Shown: positions 1-6,865, counted from the stretch's first letter. The stretch is 10,418 nucleotides of DNA from Planctomycetaceae bacterium (GCA_031267635.1 JAIRYX010000126.1:1-10418), one strand, 5' to 3'. Made by a program: numbers and translations. Notes: generated by a model from the letters alone, not told the origin.

Positions 1-218
1 GTGCGAGAAGTCGGCAAACAAGTTCGTGCCTCTTCGTAACTGAGAATCGCCAAACCAATTTGACGCATATTATTTGTACATTGCGTTTTTCTCGCCGACG
101 CTCTTGCCGCTTGAACCGCAGGTAAAAGAAGCGCCAGCAAAACACCGATAATCGAAATAACAACAAGAAGTTCAATGAGCGTAAAACCACATGAATTTGT
201 TTGACGGCGAAAAGACAT
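1..218 (-). CDS. DUF1559 family pseudopilin-like protein, N-terminal part
   Basis: Reading the minus strand from the ATG at 218 gives a protein beginning MSFRRQTNSCGFTLIELLVV, then SIIGVLLALLLPAVQAARAS and then RKTQCTNNMRQIGLAI. This is a type IV pilin/PulG-like prepilin N-terminus: a short basic leader, the GFTLIEL prepilin peptidase and methylation site, and one long hydrophobic helix. The following AVQAAR...C.NNMRQIGLA pattern is the hallmark of the DUF1559 (SBP_bac_10) family, which occurs in many copies in planctomycete genomes. The role of that family is not well established; surface or pseudopilus-like assembly is inferred from the signal. AGGTG lies 7 bases before the ATG. Only about 72 codons are present; the gene runs off the left edge. 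Family assignment is very secure, function is not. Confidence 0.93.
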   Translation of the reverse strand, partial: MSFRRQTNSCGFTLIELLVVISIIGVLLALLLPAVQAARASARKTQCTNNMRQIGLAILSYEEARTCLPTSR

Positions 219-294
219 GACAACACCTGTTTTAATGGAAATGAAAATAAAACCATGACAAGACTCGACAGCAAAATTGTCAACAACGCCGCCT

Positions 295-323
295 ATTATA
301 CAAATCTTTTATCTGTTTTACAA
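295..323 (-). promoter_or_regulatory. Sigma-70-like promoter for the DUF1559 gene
   Basis: On the minus strand there is a TTGTAA -35 (318-323), a 17-base spacer and a perfect TATAAT -10 (295-300). Transcription would start near 288, giving a leader of about 70 bases before the ATG at 218. Within the leader, TGACAA (256-261) and TTGTCA (277-282) form a 6-bp inverted repeat that could fold. Confidence 0.6.
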
Positions 324-416
324 GGATTTGGAAAAAAAGTGAAAATTATTTATTTGAACTGATTGAAACTATTTACGTGGTTGTTATTGCGGGCGTTTAT
401 TTTGTCTTGATATTAT

Positions 417-629
417 CACTGTTCAGTTGCCCACCCAAAATACATCCGCACGGCAACTGGGTAAATAAGGGCGGCAATAGTAAAATCTTTCGAATAACTA
501 GTGCAAAGTCATTGGAGGCGTCGTCATTAAGATTGCTGTCCAGTGTGGATTTATTTGGCTTGGGAAACTGATTGCCATAGTTTTCTATTGCGTTTTCAAA
601 TAGTGTCCTCCAAAAACGAAATAATCCGG
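417..629. repeat. Degenerate repeat copy 1 (MITE-like, internally deleted)
   Basis: This stretch aligns with the element at 2851-3203 in three blocks: a left arm (417-450, against 2851-2885), a middle block around AAATAAGGGCGGCAATAG (463-480, against about 3017-3035), and a right block (541-629, against 3065-3152) in which roughly 75 of 88 positions agree by eye. It lacks about 100 bases of the centre and has no clear right terminal repeat. The left arm and 543-581 form an imperfect inverted repeat containing GGATTTATTTGG-like sequence. It looks like an old, eroded non-autonomous mobile element. Confidence 0.65.
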
Positions 630-638
630 GGAAACAAG

Positions 639-870
639 GCACATCTACTTCGTGATGTTGGCGTGCTCTCTCTTGGTACGGGAACCGACTAACACAAGTC
701 GAAGCGAATGGGCGTCCGTGAAACTGACAACGATTGGCGAAAGTTGCCGCGCTATGCTGAAAGAATCGTTGCGTAACGTAATCAATTGGGTTATTGAACA
801 ATTGGACTTTACCGGAAAAAACGCGAAACGCATGCACGCCTTGCTCACACGTCTCGGCTTGGCAAAATGA
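639..870 (+). pseudogene. Possible decayed gene fragment (patatin-like motif)
   Basis: One plus-strand frame (639-692) reads AHLLRDVGVLSLGTGTD before a stop. The VLSLGTG core resembles the conserved strand and turn of patatin-like phospholipases. A different frame then stays open to 870 and ends VINWVIEQLDFTGKNAKRMH plus about 11 residues. If this was one gene, it has lost its 5' part and gained a frameshift and stops, and it abuts the right side of repeat copy 1. The SLGTG match is short and could be chance, so treat it as a weak suggestion only. Confidence 0.18.
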
Positions 871-947
871 ATGAGCAACTTTTTTAGACCAATTTAATAT
901 GCGTTTGAATGCTTATTTTAAGAGGTCTGGTGGGAATTTGCAAAAGT

Positions 948-2549
948 TTATTTTTTATACTTCACATTAACATTTGGGTTATGAGAGACTTTTCTTTTCG
1001 ATTCTTTAAAATCTTTCGTTTCCGTTACTTGAGCCAATTCATCCGACTCGTGGAATCCCAGTAATTCCACGCCTAAAAGCGACGCTTCACGGAGAATGTC
1101 TTCTTGTTTTTTCGTATCGGAACGTAATAATGGCTCTGCGTATTCGTCCAAATCGAATGTTTTTTCCGATTTTTTATCGGATTTTATTTCCAAGCTTTCC
1201 GATTCCGGCTGCGGAAAAATCGGACTGTCTTTTGGTAAATAACGCTCCAGTGACGGCGTGTGCGCTTCGCCCATTTGATACCGCCGCAACTTTCGCAAAT
1301 AGTCGCCCAAAATTGTTTCCTGATCGTAATACTCTGGAGGGAGATTTTCCGACAATGTCGGCGCGATTTCCACCACCCACGAAAACGGCTCGGTTGTACC
1401 AAATTCACGTCGTAGTTCGTCGCTAATCGGAGTAACAATCGCATCGCGCCGCAATTTCGTTTCGAGTTCCTGCGAACCATCAACTGTCCATCGGACGAAC
1501 AAGTCGTAACGATCTTGCAAACTACGATGAGAAATCAGCCGGTCGCGCAACTCCTCTTTTAAACGTTCCAAATTGGCGGTCGATTCGACACGAACCTGTT
1601 CATTGACAAAACGAACCGGCGAGGTCGGCACAAGCGACATTTGTATCTGCCCAAATTCATCGACTTCCGCCAACGTCGCACCGTAATGTCCATTGTCGTC
1701 AAAGTTGCGAGCAAGCGTAACGCCAGGATAGTGAACAATCGACGACCGCGACAACTCCTCACGCACACGTTTTAAGTCGATAGGAGAAAATATTTCGGAA
1801 TCTTTTTTGTCGGACGCGTCTTTGTTTTGAGTTTTTTTTAACGATTCTTGCGAAGAAAATTTTGTCGGCGATTTGGACTGTTCATGTTTTTTTTCATCCA
1901 TTTGCGCCAAAATAAATTGCCCGTAAGACGTATGACGAACAGGATTTCCGCCGAGCGCCCAATAATCAATTCCGCGGTTTTTCAAACGCGACGGATTGAC
2001 TTTTCCGACCGCGACCGCAATTGTAAATAAACCGGAATTGTCCGGCGTAAATTCGCCCGGACGAATTTTTCGATGTTCCGATGATCGGCTCACACCGAGA
2101 ATTTTAGCAATCGAAAAACCGTCTTTTTCAAAAACGCTGGATTCCACATGCGAAACCGGAAAAACTGTAACATTGGGCGGTAATTCCAATTCCGTAGGCA
2201 AACGTTCCGCCGCATCGGATTTTCCGGTCGCCCAAAAAACAGGAATCTTCGCCGCGTTCAATTTTTCAAATTGATCGACAAGAAAAACCGGTCCCCAAGG
2301 TCCCGTTTGATAGGGATTTAGCAAATTTCCGCTTAAAATCACAAAATCAACTTGGGCGGTGATTGCTGCGGCAAAAACACGTTCCGCCGCAACCCGCGGC
2401 GCATCGACAACTCGTGGCAAAAGATGCGCAGGGACATCGCCCAACCCGTTGAGAGGTTGACTAATATTCAAATCCGCCGCGTGCAGAAATCGAAAAGGTC
2501 GTTGTCGCAATGAAGCCCCCCGTACAAGAAGCCAGACGTTTTCCAACAA
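948..2549 (-). CDS. SbcD/Mre11/YhaO-like metallophosphoesterase-fold protein, active site lost
   Basis: The protein (533 aa from TTG) follows the SbcD/Mre11/YhaO DNA-repair exonuclease plan. FRFLHAADLN (19-28) matches motif I, VDFVILSGNLLNP (67-79) motif II, IPVFWATGKSD (102-112) motif III, GLFTIAVAVG (173-182) motif IV and IDYWALGGNPVRH (194-206) motif V; IVHYPGVTLARNF (271-283) matches the capping region after the active site. Active family members chelate two metals with DxH, GD, GNHD, H and GHxH. Here these read DLN, GN, GKSD, no His, and GGNPVRH, so most ligands are gone and nuclease activity is unlikely. A Lys/Ser-rich insert lies at about 217-262 and a charged, degraded-looking tail at about 420-533. 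There is no ATG ahead of the conserved core; TTG at 2549 gives the longest frame, but TTG at 2510 follows a GGGGGG run at suitable spacing and may be the real start. No AAA/SbcC-type partner is visible next to it. A structural or regulatory role is inference. Confidence 0.8.
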   Translation of the reverse strand: MLENVWLLVRGASLRQRPFRFLHAADLNISQPLNGLGDVPAHLLPRVVDAPRVAAERVFAAAITAQVDFVILSGNLLNPYQTGPWGPVFLVDQFEKLNAAKIPVFWATGKSDAAERLPTELELPPNVTVFPVSHVESSVFEKDGFSIAKILGVSRSSEHRKIRPGEFTPDNSGLFTIAVAVGKVNPSRLKNRGIDYWALGGNPVRHTSYGQFILAQMDEKKHEQSKSPTKFSSQESLKKTQNKDASDKKDSEIFSPIDLKRVREELSRSSIVHYPGVTLARNFDDNGHYGATLAEVDEFGQIQMSLVPTSPVRFVNEQVRVESTANLERLKEELRDRLISHRSLQDRYDLFVRWTVDGSQELETKLRRDAIVTPISDELRREFGTTEPFSWVVEIAPTLSENLPPEYYDQETILGDYLRKLRRYQMGEAHTPSLERYLPKDSPIFPQPESESLEIKSDKKSEKTFDLDEYAEPLLRSDTKKQEDILREASLLGVELLGFHESDELAQVTETKDFKESKRKVSHNPNVNVKYKK

Positions 2550-3291
2550 TTCGTTAAGGCAATGCTTTCCCGATTTTCTCTAAATTTATATTTTAATCAA
2601 AATCGTTATTGCCTATGTATTTTACCTCTATTCTACACGAAACGCGACTTTTGGGAAATGTTTTCAAGTCAGAAAATTAAGAAAAATAAGAAATCTTTAA
2701 CACAGATGTTGGACGAGGAAATGTGCCATAATAAAATTTTTAGATTTGAAGTTTTTATTCTTTCAATAGAAGGTTTATGCAAAGAAATAATAACTCATGT
2801 TACGCGCGCTAATTAAAAAAGTCGCCAAGCATTGTTCATTGATTTTTCGTAACTATTCAGTCGCTCAAACCAAATAAATCCGTACAGGACAACGGAATAG
2901 TTACCGTCAATTTTATATTTTTCGTTCCATTTGGTTTGGTAACAATCCACCATCTAAAAAATAAGGGCATAAAGGCGAGTTTGGAAGCTTTGCTGGCTAC
3001 TAAGATAAACTTGATAAATAAAGGGCGGCAATGGTAAAGCCAGTCGAGTAATGATGCAGTTGCCCAGTGCGGATTTATTTGGCTTAGGCAACTGATGCCA
3101 TAGTTTGCTATGACGCTTTCAAATCTTGTCCCCAAACAACGAAATAATCCGTAAAACCAAACCCATGCCAAAAGGCAACAAAAACCAGGGCGACTGAATA
3201 GTTGCTTAATTTTTTACAAAGTATCATGAGCCGATATTATGCTACGAAAGACGCATTGTGCTGGTATTTTCTCCTTGATTTTATTTCTTCT
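2550..3291. other. Long intergenic region carrying the MITE-like element
   Basis: No supported gene. 2550-2850 is AT-rich (about 70%) and presumably contains the promoter of the minus-strand Mre11-like gene, but I see no clear -35/-10 pair. An 84-codon plus-strand frame at 2562-2816 is low complexity and lacks a ribosome binding site. 2851-3203 is the inverted-repeat element, and 3204-3291 is the short 3' flank of epmA with no obvious terminator. Confidence 0.6.
2851..3203. mobile_element. MITE-like non-autonomous element, 14-bp perfect TIRs (copy 2)
   Basis: AACTATTCAGTCGC at 2851-2864 is repeated as its exact reverse complement at 3190-3203, bounding 353 bp. A second, internal inverted repeat is nested inside: the first 35 bases (2851-2885, including CCAAATAAATCCG) match the reverse complement of 3068-3106, so the left arm pairs with two sites. 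A diverged relative lies at 417-629. The best open frame inside (104 codons, minus) has no recognisable domain, so the element could only move with a transposase supplied elsewhere. I see no convincing target-site duplication. A REP/fold-back repeat rather than a true MITE remains possible. Confidence 0.65.
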
Positions 3292-4314
3292 TTACGCAAT
3301 ATCCCAAGTAAACGGCATAACATCGGCGATCTTTTTTGTACCGAGCGCTGCCATCAGCAGCCGGTCTATTCCCATCGCGCAACCGCTACATGTCGGCAAA
3401 CCATGACGCATTGCCGCGAGCAATCGGCTTTCTTCCGGCAGTTTTTTTTTGCCGTCGGAGGCACGTAACATATTCGTTTTACGGATTCGCTCGCGCAACA
3501 CATTCGCGTCAAGCAATTCATGATAACCATTTGCCAATTCCAAACCGTCAACAAATAACTCAAACCGTTCCGCAACTTGAAATGCAGTATCGTCGCGATT
3601 ATTTCCATTGCCGGTTTCGGAAACTGCAACAGTTCGTGTTTTTGCTAGCTGTGATTGCGTAGCAAGATAATCCGTAACGATGATCGGTTCGCGGTATCCC
3701 AATTGCGGCTGAATGATTTCGGAAAAAATCAAATCCACCCAATCCTCGCGAGTTTGTTCTTCGGCGCTGAACGAATCGGGAAACGGTATCTGTCTATTTT
3801 GAACAAATTCATAAAATTCTCGACACGACACTGTATGAGGATTCAGATGAACGTGTTCATCAAACAGTTCGCGGAGCGTAACGATGTTCGCTTTTTCGCG
3901 TTGAAGAATCGTGTGAATTAAATCAATCAAAAACGCAATTCCGGCTTCATAATTATCCCCAACACGATACCATTCAAGCATCGTAAATTCCGGGTTGTGT
4001 ATCTGTCCGAAATCGCCCTTGCGAAACACGCGAGTGATTTGAAAAATCGCCGTTGCTCCGGCGGCAAGAAGCCGTTTCATTGCAAATTCCGGCGAGGTTT
4101 GGAGATAATACGGACAACCGCCGTCGTCAATTTCAATCGGCTCCAAATAGCGGTCAACAATGGTATCCCGCGAAAGTATTGGCGTTTCAACTTCTAGAAA
4201 ACCGTGCAACTCGAAATAATCACGAATCTTGCGGATGATTTCGGCACGCTCTTTTAGCCGCTGAATCGACGTTGTCGGTATAAATGCTTTGTCATAATTG
4301 GGGAGAATTTTCAT
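3292..4314 (-). CDS. epmA: EF-P--(R)-beta-lysine ligase (EpmA/GenX/PoxA)
   Basis: EpmA is a stand-alone catalytic core related to class II lysyl-tRNA synthetases, without the tRNA anticodon-binding domain. It attaches (R)-beta-lysine to a conserved lysine of elongation factor P, which relieves ribosome stalling at proline runs. Class II motifs are clear: GFLEVETPILS (motif 1), YLQTSPEFAMKRLLAAG and FRKGDFGQIHNPEFTMLEWY (motif 2), VAERFELFVDGLELANGYHE, and CSGCAMGIDRLLM (motif 3). The Ala of GCAMG corresponds to Ala298 of E. coli EpmA, a glycine in true lysyl-tRNA synthetases, supporting EpmA over LysRS. From the ATG at 4314 the protein is 340 aa, near the 325 aa of E. coli. A TTG at 4353 would add 13 residues but has no ribosome binding site; the ATG also has only a weak one. 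The gene follows rpmB by 65 bases on the same strand, a probable operon. EF-P itself is not in the window. Confidence 0.92.
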   Translation of the reverse strand: MKILPNYDKAFIPTTSIQRLKERAEIIRKIRDYFELHGFLEVETPILSRDTIVDRYLEPIEIDDGGCPYYLQTSPEFAMKRLLAAGATAIFQITRVFRKGDFGQIHNPEFTMLEWYRVGDNYEAGIAFLIDLIHTILQREKANIVTLRELFDEHVHLNPHTVSCREFYEFVQNRQIPFPDSFSAEEQTREDWVDLIFSEIIQPQLGYREPIIVTDYLATQSQLAKTRTVAVSETGNGNNRDDTAFQVAERFELFVDGLELANGYHELLDANVLRERIRKTNMLRASDGKKKLPEESRLLAAMRHGLPTCSGCAMGIDRLLMAALGTKKIADVMPFTWDIA

Positions 4315-4379
4315 CTTTTCAGAAAAGAAACTTTCGTCCTCGATTCCCCCCAAAGCGAGAAATAATCAGCAAGATTTTA

Positions 4380-4667
4380 TTATTTCTTGTCTTTGGGCTT
4401 ATTTTTATTCTCTTTAATTTGGAACGGTGAATTTTTCACACGTTTCTTTACGGCGCCGCTACGGATACACTGCGTACAAACACGTACCGTTTTATTGGTT
4501 CCATTTTCTGTCGTAATATGAACATTTTGCAAGTTCGGCTGAAACGTTCGACGAGTCAAGCCGGTGACTTTGGTTCCGAAACCGCCGAGATATTTCGCCT
4601 TTCCGCGAGTCGTCATTTGGTTTCCTAATGTTCGTCCTTTTCCGCAATATTCACAAACCCGTGACAT
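4380..4667 (-). CDS. rpmB: 50S ribosomal protein bL28
   Basis: This encodes bL28, a small basic protein of the large ribosomal subunit, 95 aa from the ATG at 4667. The N-terminus MSRVCEYCGKGRTLGNQMTT and the following RRTFQPNLQNVHI are characteristic of the family. It keeps two CxxC pairs (CEYC near the N-terminus, CTQC around residues 70-73), so it is the zinc-binding form. The frame extends 6 codons upstream to 4685, but TAGGAGATATCAAATG places AGGAG at proper spacing for the ATG at 4667, which decides the start. The C-terminus is Lys/Asn-rich. It is first in the probable rpmB-epmA unit. Confidence 0.96.
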   Translation of the reverse strand: MSRVCEYCGKGRTLGNQMTTRGKAKYLGGFGTKVTGLTRRTFQPNLQNVHITTENGTNKTVRVCTQCIRSGAVKKRVKNSPFQIKENKNKPKDKK

Positions 4668-4696
4668 TTGATATCTCCTATTCACTCAAGGATTTA

Positions 4697-4726
4697 AGTT
4701 TATTTTTTCGTCGATTATCTTTGCAA
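4697..4726 (-). promoter_or_regulatory. Candidate promoter of rpmB-epmA
   Basis: On the minus strand TTGCAA (4721-4726) and TAAACT (4697-4702) are 18 bases apart and would start transcription about 20-25 bases before the rpmB ATG. Both boxes match the sigma-70 consensus at only 4 of 6 positions, so this is a weak call. Confidence 0.3.
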
Positions 4727-5044
4727 TTTTATTCGACTGTTTTAACCATCAAATACAACAAAGAATCATAATTATATGCGATTATTGGAATCCAACAACC
4801 CCCGCCTGACGATTAAAATTTTCAGCGTCCCTTGATTTTCTTGGCGGAAAAATCCAGAGAATAATTTACTTTTGGAAACTTCTAAAACCTCTCCAAGAAT
4901 ACGAAATAACCAGAAAAAATAACAGGCAGGACAATTGCAAGACGCCTATTTCTTTGCTCATAACGTCTGAACAAATCCACAGACCTGGCCTTGTATTCTT
5001 GCTTTTTGTCGCTGCCTGCTTATATAAAAAATCGGGAGAAAATA

Positions 5045-5084
5045 ACGGGGGAGTAAAAAACATGGGGCATTTTTTTTCCCCCGT
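5045..5084 (-). terminator. Rho-independent-type hairpin after the polysaccharide export gene
   Basis: ACGGGGG (5045-5051) pairs with CCCCCGT (5078-5084); inside it a run of A (5055-5060) faces a run of T (5070-5077), closing on a short loop. On the minus strand it lies about 45 bases after the stop of the export gene and is followed by TTATTTT, suitable for termination. It may also stop plus-strand transcripts. Confidence 0.55.
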
Positions 5085-5128
5085 AACAAAGGAAGAAAGG
5101 ATATATTATTTTTTGAAAAAACGCCTGA

Positions 5129-6472
5129 TTAGTTCCAGAGCGATTGCAAGTCCAGCCGCAAACTAAACGTACCTAAAAACATATTGATTGCAACTTCCAT
5201 CGGCGTATATTCGAGAAGGATTAAATCATTCGGTTGAATCAAAATTCGTTCCGACGGGTCTGTTATCGCATTTTTCATATCGATTCGGATCGCACGTTGA
5301 TAGCCGTTGACTTCGCGTACCACTAACAATCGCGTCGGCGGAACAACCGCGTTTCTAACGCTAACAATACTTGAACCGCCAGCCGCTACTGCCACAGAAC
5401 CGCCTGCCATCGACATCGCACCGAATACGTCCAGATCGAAGTCTCGCGGAATGGAGTACATGCCGCCTTGCAGCAAACCGCCGGTATAAAAAACTTCACC
5501 TTCACGCGATTGAACCACCACAATATCGCCGTCCTTAAGAATCACATCGTCCGACGCTAAATCGGGAAACGTTTGCCCCGGTTGTGCGCGAAGCGGAATA
5601 CGAATAATGTTGGGATTGCCGTTGACGTATACGGAATTAGTATTATCATTGCCGCTCGTATTACGGATAAACAAATCTTGTTCCGGTATATTATCAACGC
5701 CGCCGCGTAAAACTAAAATCTCATTTTTCGCACGAGAACTTGGGATTCCGCCAGACTTGTTCAAAGCGTTAAGAACGTCGTTTTGATACGCCCATAATTC
5801 CAGATTTGTCGCTGTTCCGCGATCTTCCGTATTGATAAATGTGGAATCTCTCGCTTGACTATTTCTAGTGTATCTCAGATCGTCGGGGGTAACGTCTTCA
5901 CGAATCACGACCACATGATAAGTTCGCGGACGAATCAACGAAACGGAAACTCGCGCGTCTTTGCCGATAATTTGCTGAACATCAATATAGGTTTCCCGAA
6001 TGAGACGTTCTGTTTCCGGCAACGTTAAGCCATCAACATGAATCGGTACTTGCATTAACGGCAATGATAAATTGCCATCGTCTCCAACCGTATAAGGATA
6101 ACCGACCGCCGGCGGAAGATTAGTGGACGGATCGGGATGATAAACGGGAAACGGATGATCAGAGTTGCCGACGACGGTTTCAATGAAAATTCCCAAAGTA
6201 TCTTTGGGACCAATCCGATAAAGATCAGGTACGGTTTGACCGAGCCGTTTATAGTTAATGACTTCCATACTGCTCCGCTGCTTATGGCGAACGTTTTGGA
6301 AATGCGTCGGAGAAACGGTCTGACTGTTCGGAACACTCGTACATCCTGCGATCATCGCTAACGTATACAACATGTATACGAACAAAAAGGATTTCAAAAC
6401 AAAATATCCAAGTACCCCATTTTCCGTACCCCCCCCCCCCCGATTCATCTTGTTGCGTTGGAGAAATTTCAT
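5129..6472 (-). CDS. Polysaccharide export outer-membrane lipoprotein (Wza-like), with in-frame G13 tract
   Basis: The product resembles the Wza/GumB family of outer-membrane auxiliary proteins, which form the pore through which capsule or exopolysaccharide leaves the cell. Signal peptide and lipobox: hydrophobic 25-43 ending MIAGC, with Cys44 as the lipidated residue. Poly_export domain at about 84-185 (YRIGPKDTLGIFIE, then DDGNLSLPLMQVPIHVDGLT and VSVSLIRPRTYHV). SLBB-like segments at about 186-255 and 326-395 (VFYTGGLLQGGMYSIP). At 447 aa it is a usual family length. The ATG at 6472 is set by GGGAGGA 6 bases upstream. Residues 11-16 (RGGGGT) are encoded by a run of 13 G (plus-strand C at 6429-6441), unlike anything else in the gene; see findings. 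A restart downstream of the run, such as the TTG of LKSFLF (codon 26), has a weak ribosome binding site. No other export or glycosyltransferase genes are adjacent. Confidence 0.88.
   Translation of the reverse strand: MKFLQRNKMNRGGGGTENGVLGYFVLKSFLFVYMLYTLAMIAGCTSVPNSQTVSPTHFQNVRHKQRSSMEVINYKRLGQTVPDLYRIGPKDTLGIFIETVVGNSDHPFPVYHPDPSTNLPPAVGYPYTVGDDGNLSLPLMQVPIHVDGLTLPETERLIRETYIDVQQIIGKDARVSVSLIRPRTYHVVVIREDVTPDDLRYTRNSQARDSTFINTEDRGTATNLELWAYQNDVLNALNKSGGIPSSRAKNEILVLRGGVDNIPEQDLFIRNTSGNDNTNSVYVNGNPNIIRIPLRAQPGQTFPDLASDDVILKDGDIVVVQSREGEVFYTGGLLQGGMYSIPRDFDLDVFGAMSMAGGSVAVAAGGSSIVSVRNAVVPPTRLLVVREVNGYQRAIRIDMKNAITDPSERILIQPNDLILLEYTPMEVAINMFLGTFSLRLDLQSLWN
6429..6441 (-). repeat. Homopolymeric tract G13 (candidate phase-variation tract)
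   Basis: Thirteen consecutive C on the plus strand, G13 in the mRNA sense, at codons 11-15 of the export lipoprotein. With 13 G the frame is open through the signal peptide. With 12 G translation stops after about 22 codons (TTTTGA). With 14 G it stops after about 60 codons (CCATAA). Confidence 0.9.
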
Positions 6473-6478
6473 AGCTGT

Positions 6479-6501
6479 TCCTCCCTGATATTTTTATATC
6501 A
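6479..6501 (-). promoter_or_regulatory. Strong Shine-Dalgarno of the export gene with adjacent hairpin
   Basis: GGGAGGA (plus-strand positions 6479-6485) sits 6 bases before the ATG at 6472 and fixes the start upstream of the G13 tract. Directly 5' of it, TGATAT and ATATCA (6486-6491, 6496-6501) form a perfect 6-bp inverted repeat with a 4-base loop, which in the mRNA could fold beside the ribosome binding site. Confidence 0.6.
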
Positions 6502-6526
6502 AGTTGCTGTTTTTAATTTTTGTCTC

Positions 6527-6558
6527 ACGCTATTCATTAGCGTTTTTCTTACTAGCGT
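6527..6558. promoter_or_regulatory. Candidate operator: three TAGCGT boxes
   Basis: ACGCTA (6527-6532) and TAGCGT (6538-6543) are a perfect inverted pair with a 5-base spacer. A third TAGCGT (6553-6558) repeats 15 bases further on. The cluster lies 55-90 bases upstream of the export gene ATG, suitable for a regulator site. The regulator is unknown. Confidence 0.35.
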
Positions 6559-6865
6559 TATCGTGAAAATAAAACCGAAAAAAATAGCAATTGAACCAGA
6601 AAACCAGTAAATACGTCAGCGGGCGCAATAATAACCGTTAGTATTCTATTTTTTACAGCAAGCAACAAAAACACTACAATCACTAATCTTTACACGAAAA
6701 ATATGTTCGAGACTATTGAAAATTGTTTCTTATATTTCGTGAACATTTCTTAAAATTTCGATTTTGTTAATTTATTTTGATATGGCGGACTTGGATGAAA
6801 TGACGATTTTTTGTTAGATTTTGCTGATTTTATCCGACATGACATGCGACCATAAGTTATGTTAG

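Larger units (their letters stand above)
219..947. other. Long intergenic region with repeat copy and decayed sequence
   Basis: No convincing intact gene is present in these 729 bases. It holds the DUF1559 promoter (295-323), a degenerate copy of the repeat also found at 2851-3203 (about 417-629), and a possible gene remnant (about 639-870). Short open frames of 60 to 146 codons occur on both strands but overlap each other and the repeat, have no recognisable domains and mostly lack ribosome binding sites. Confidence 0.6.
4686..5128. other. Intergenic region between polysaccharide export gene and rpmB
   Basis: It holds the terminator-like hairpin at 5045-5084 and a weak rpmB promoter (4697-4726). 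Around 4888-4915, CTCCAAGAATACGAAATAAC loosely resembles the right block of the repeat at 606-629 and 3127-3152, perhaps a short third remnant, but the match is too brief to be sure. Otherwise AT-rich with no gene; the small frames on both strands here are not supported. Confidence 0.5.

Noticed and set aside
397..837. 146-codon minus-strand open frame
   Set aside because: It runs through repeat copy 1 and the opposite-strand remnant, has no domain and begins without a ribosome binding site; the similar words shared with the 2857-3171 frame come from the DNA repeat.
2562..2816. 84-codon plus-strand open frame
   Set aside because: AT-rich low-complexity composition, no Shine-Dalgarno and no recognisable family.
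2857..3171. 104-codon minus-strand frame inside the inverted-repeat element, considered as a small transposase
   Set aside because: It lies wholly within the repeat, has no transposase motif (no DDE, HUH or HTH pattern), and the corresponding frame in the other copy is not conserved.
4315..4353. N-terminal extension of EpmA from TTG at 4353
   Set aside because: No ribosome binding site, residues do not resemble the family, and the DNA resembles the repeat; the ATG at 4314 gives a normal length.
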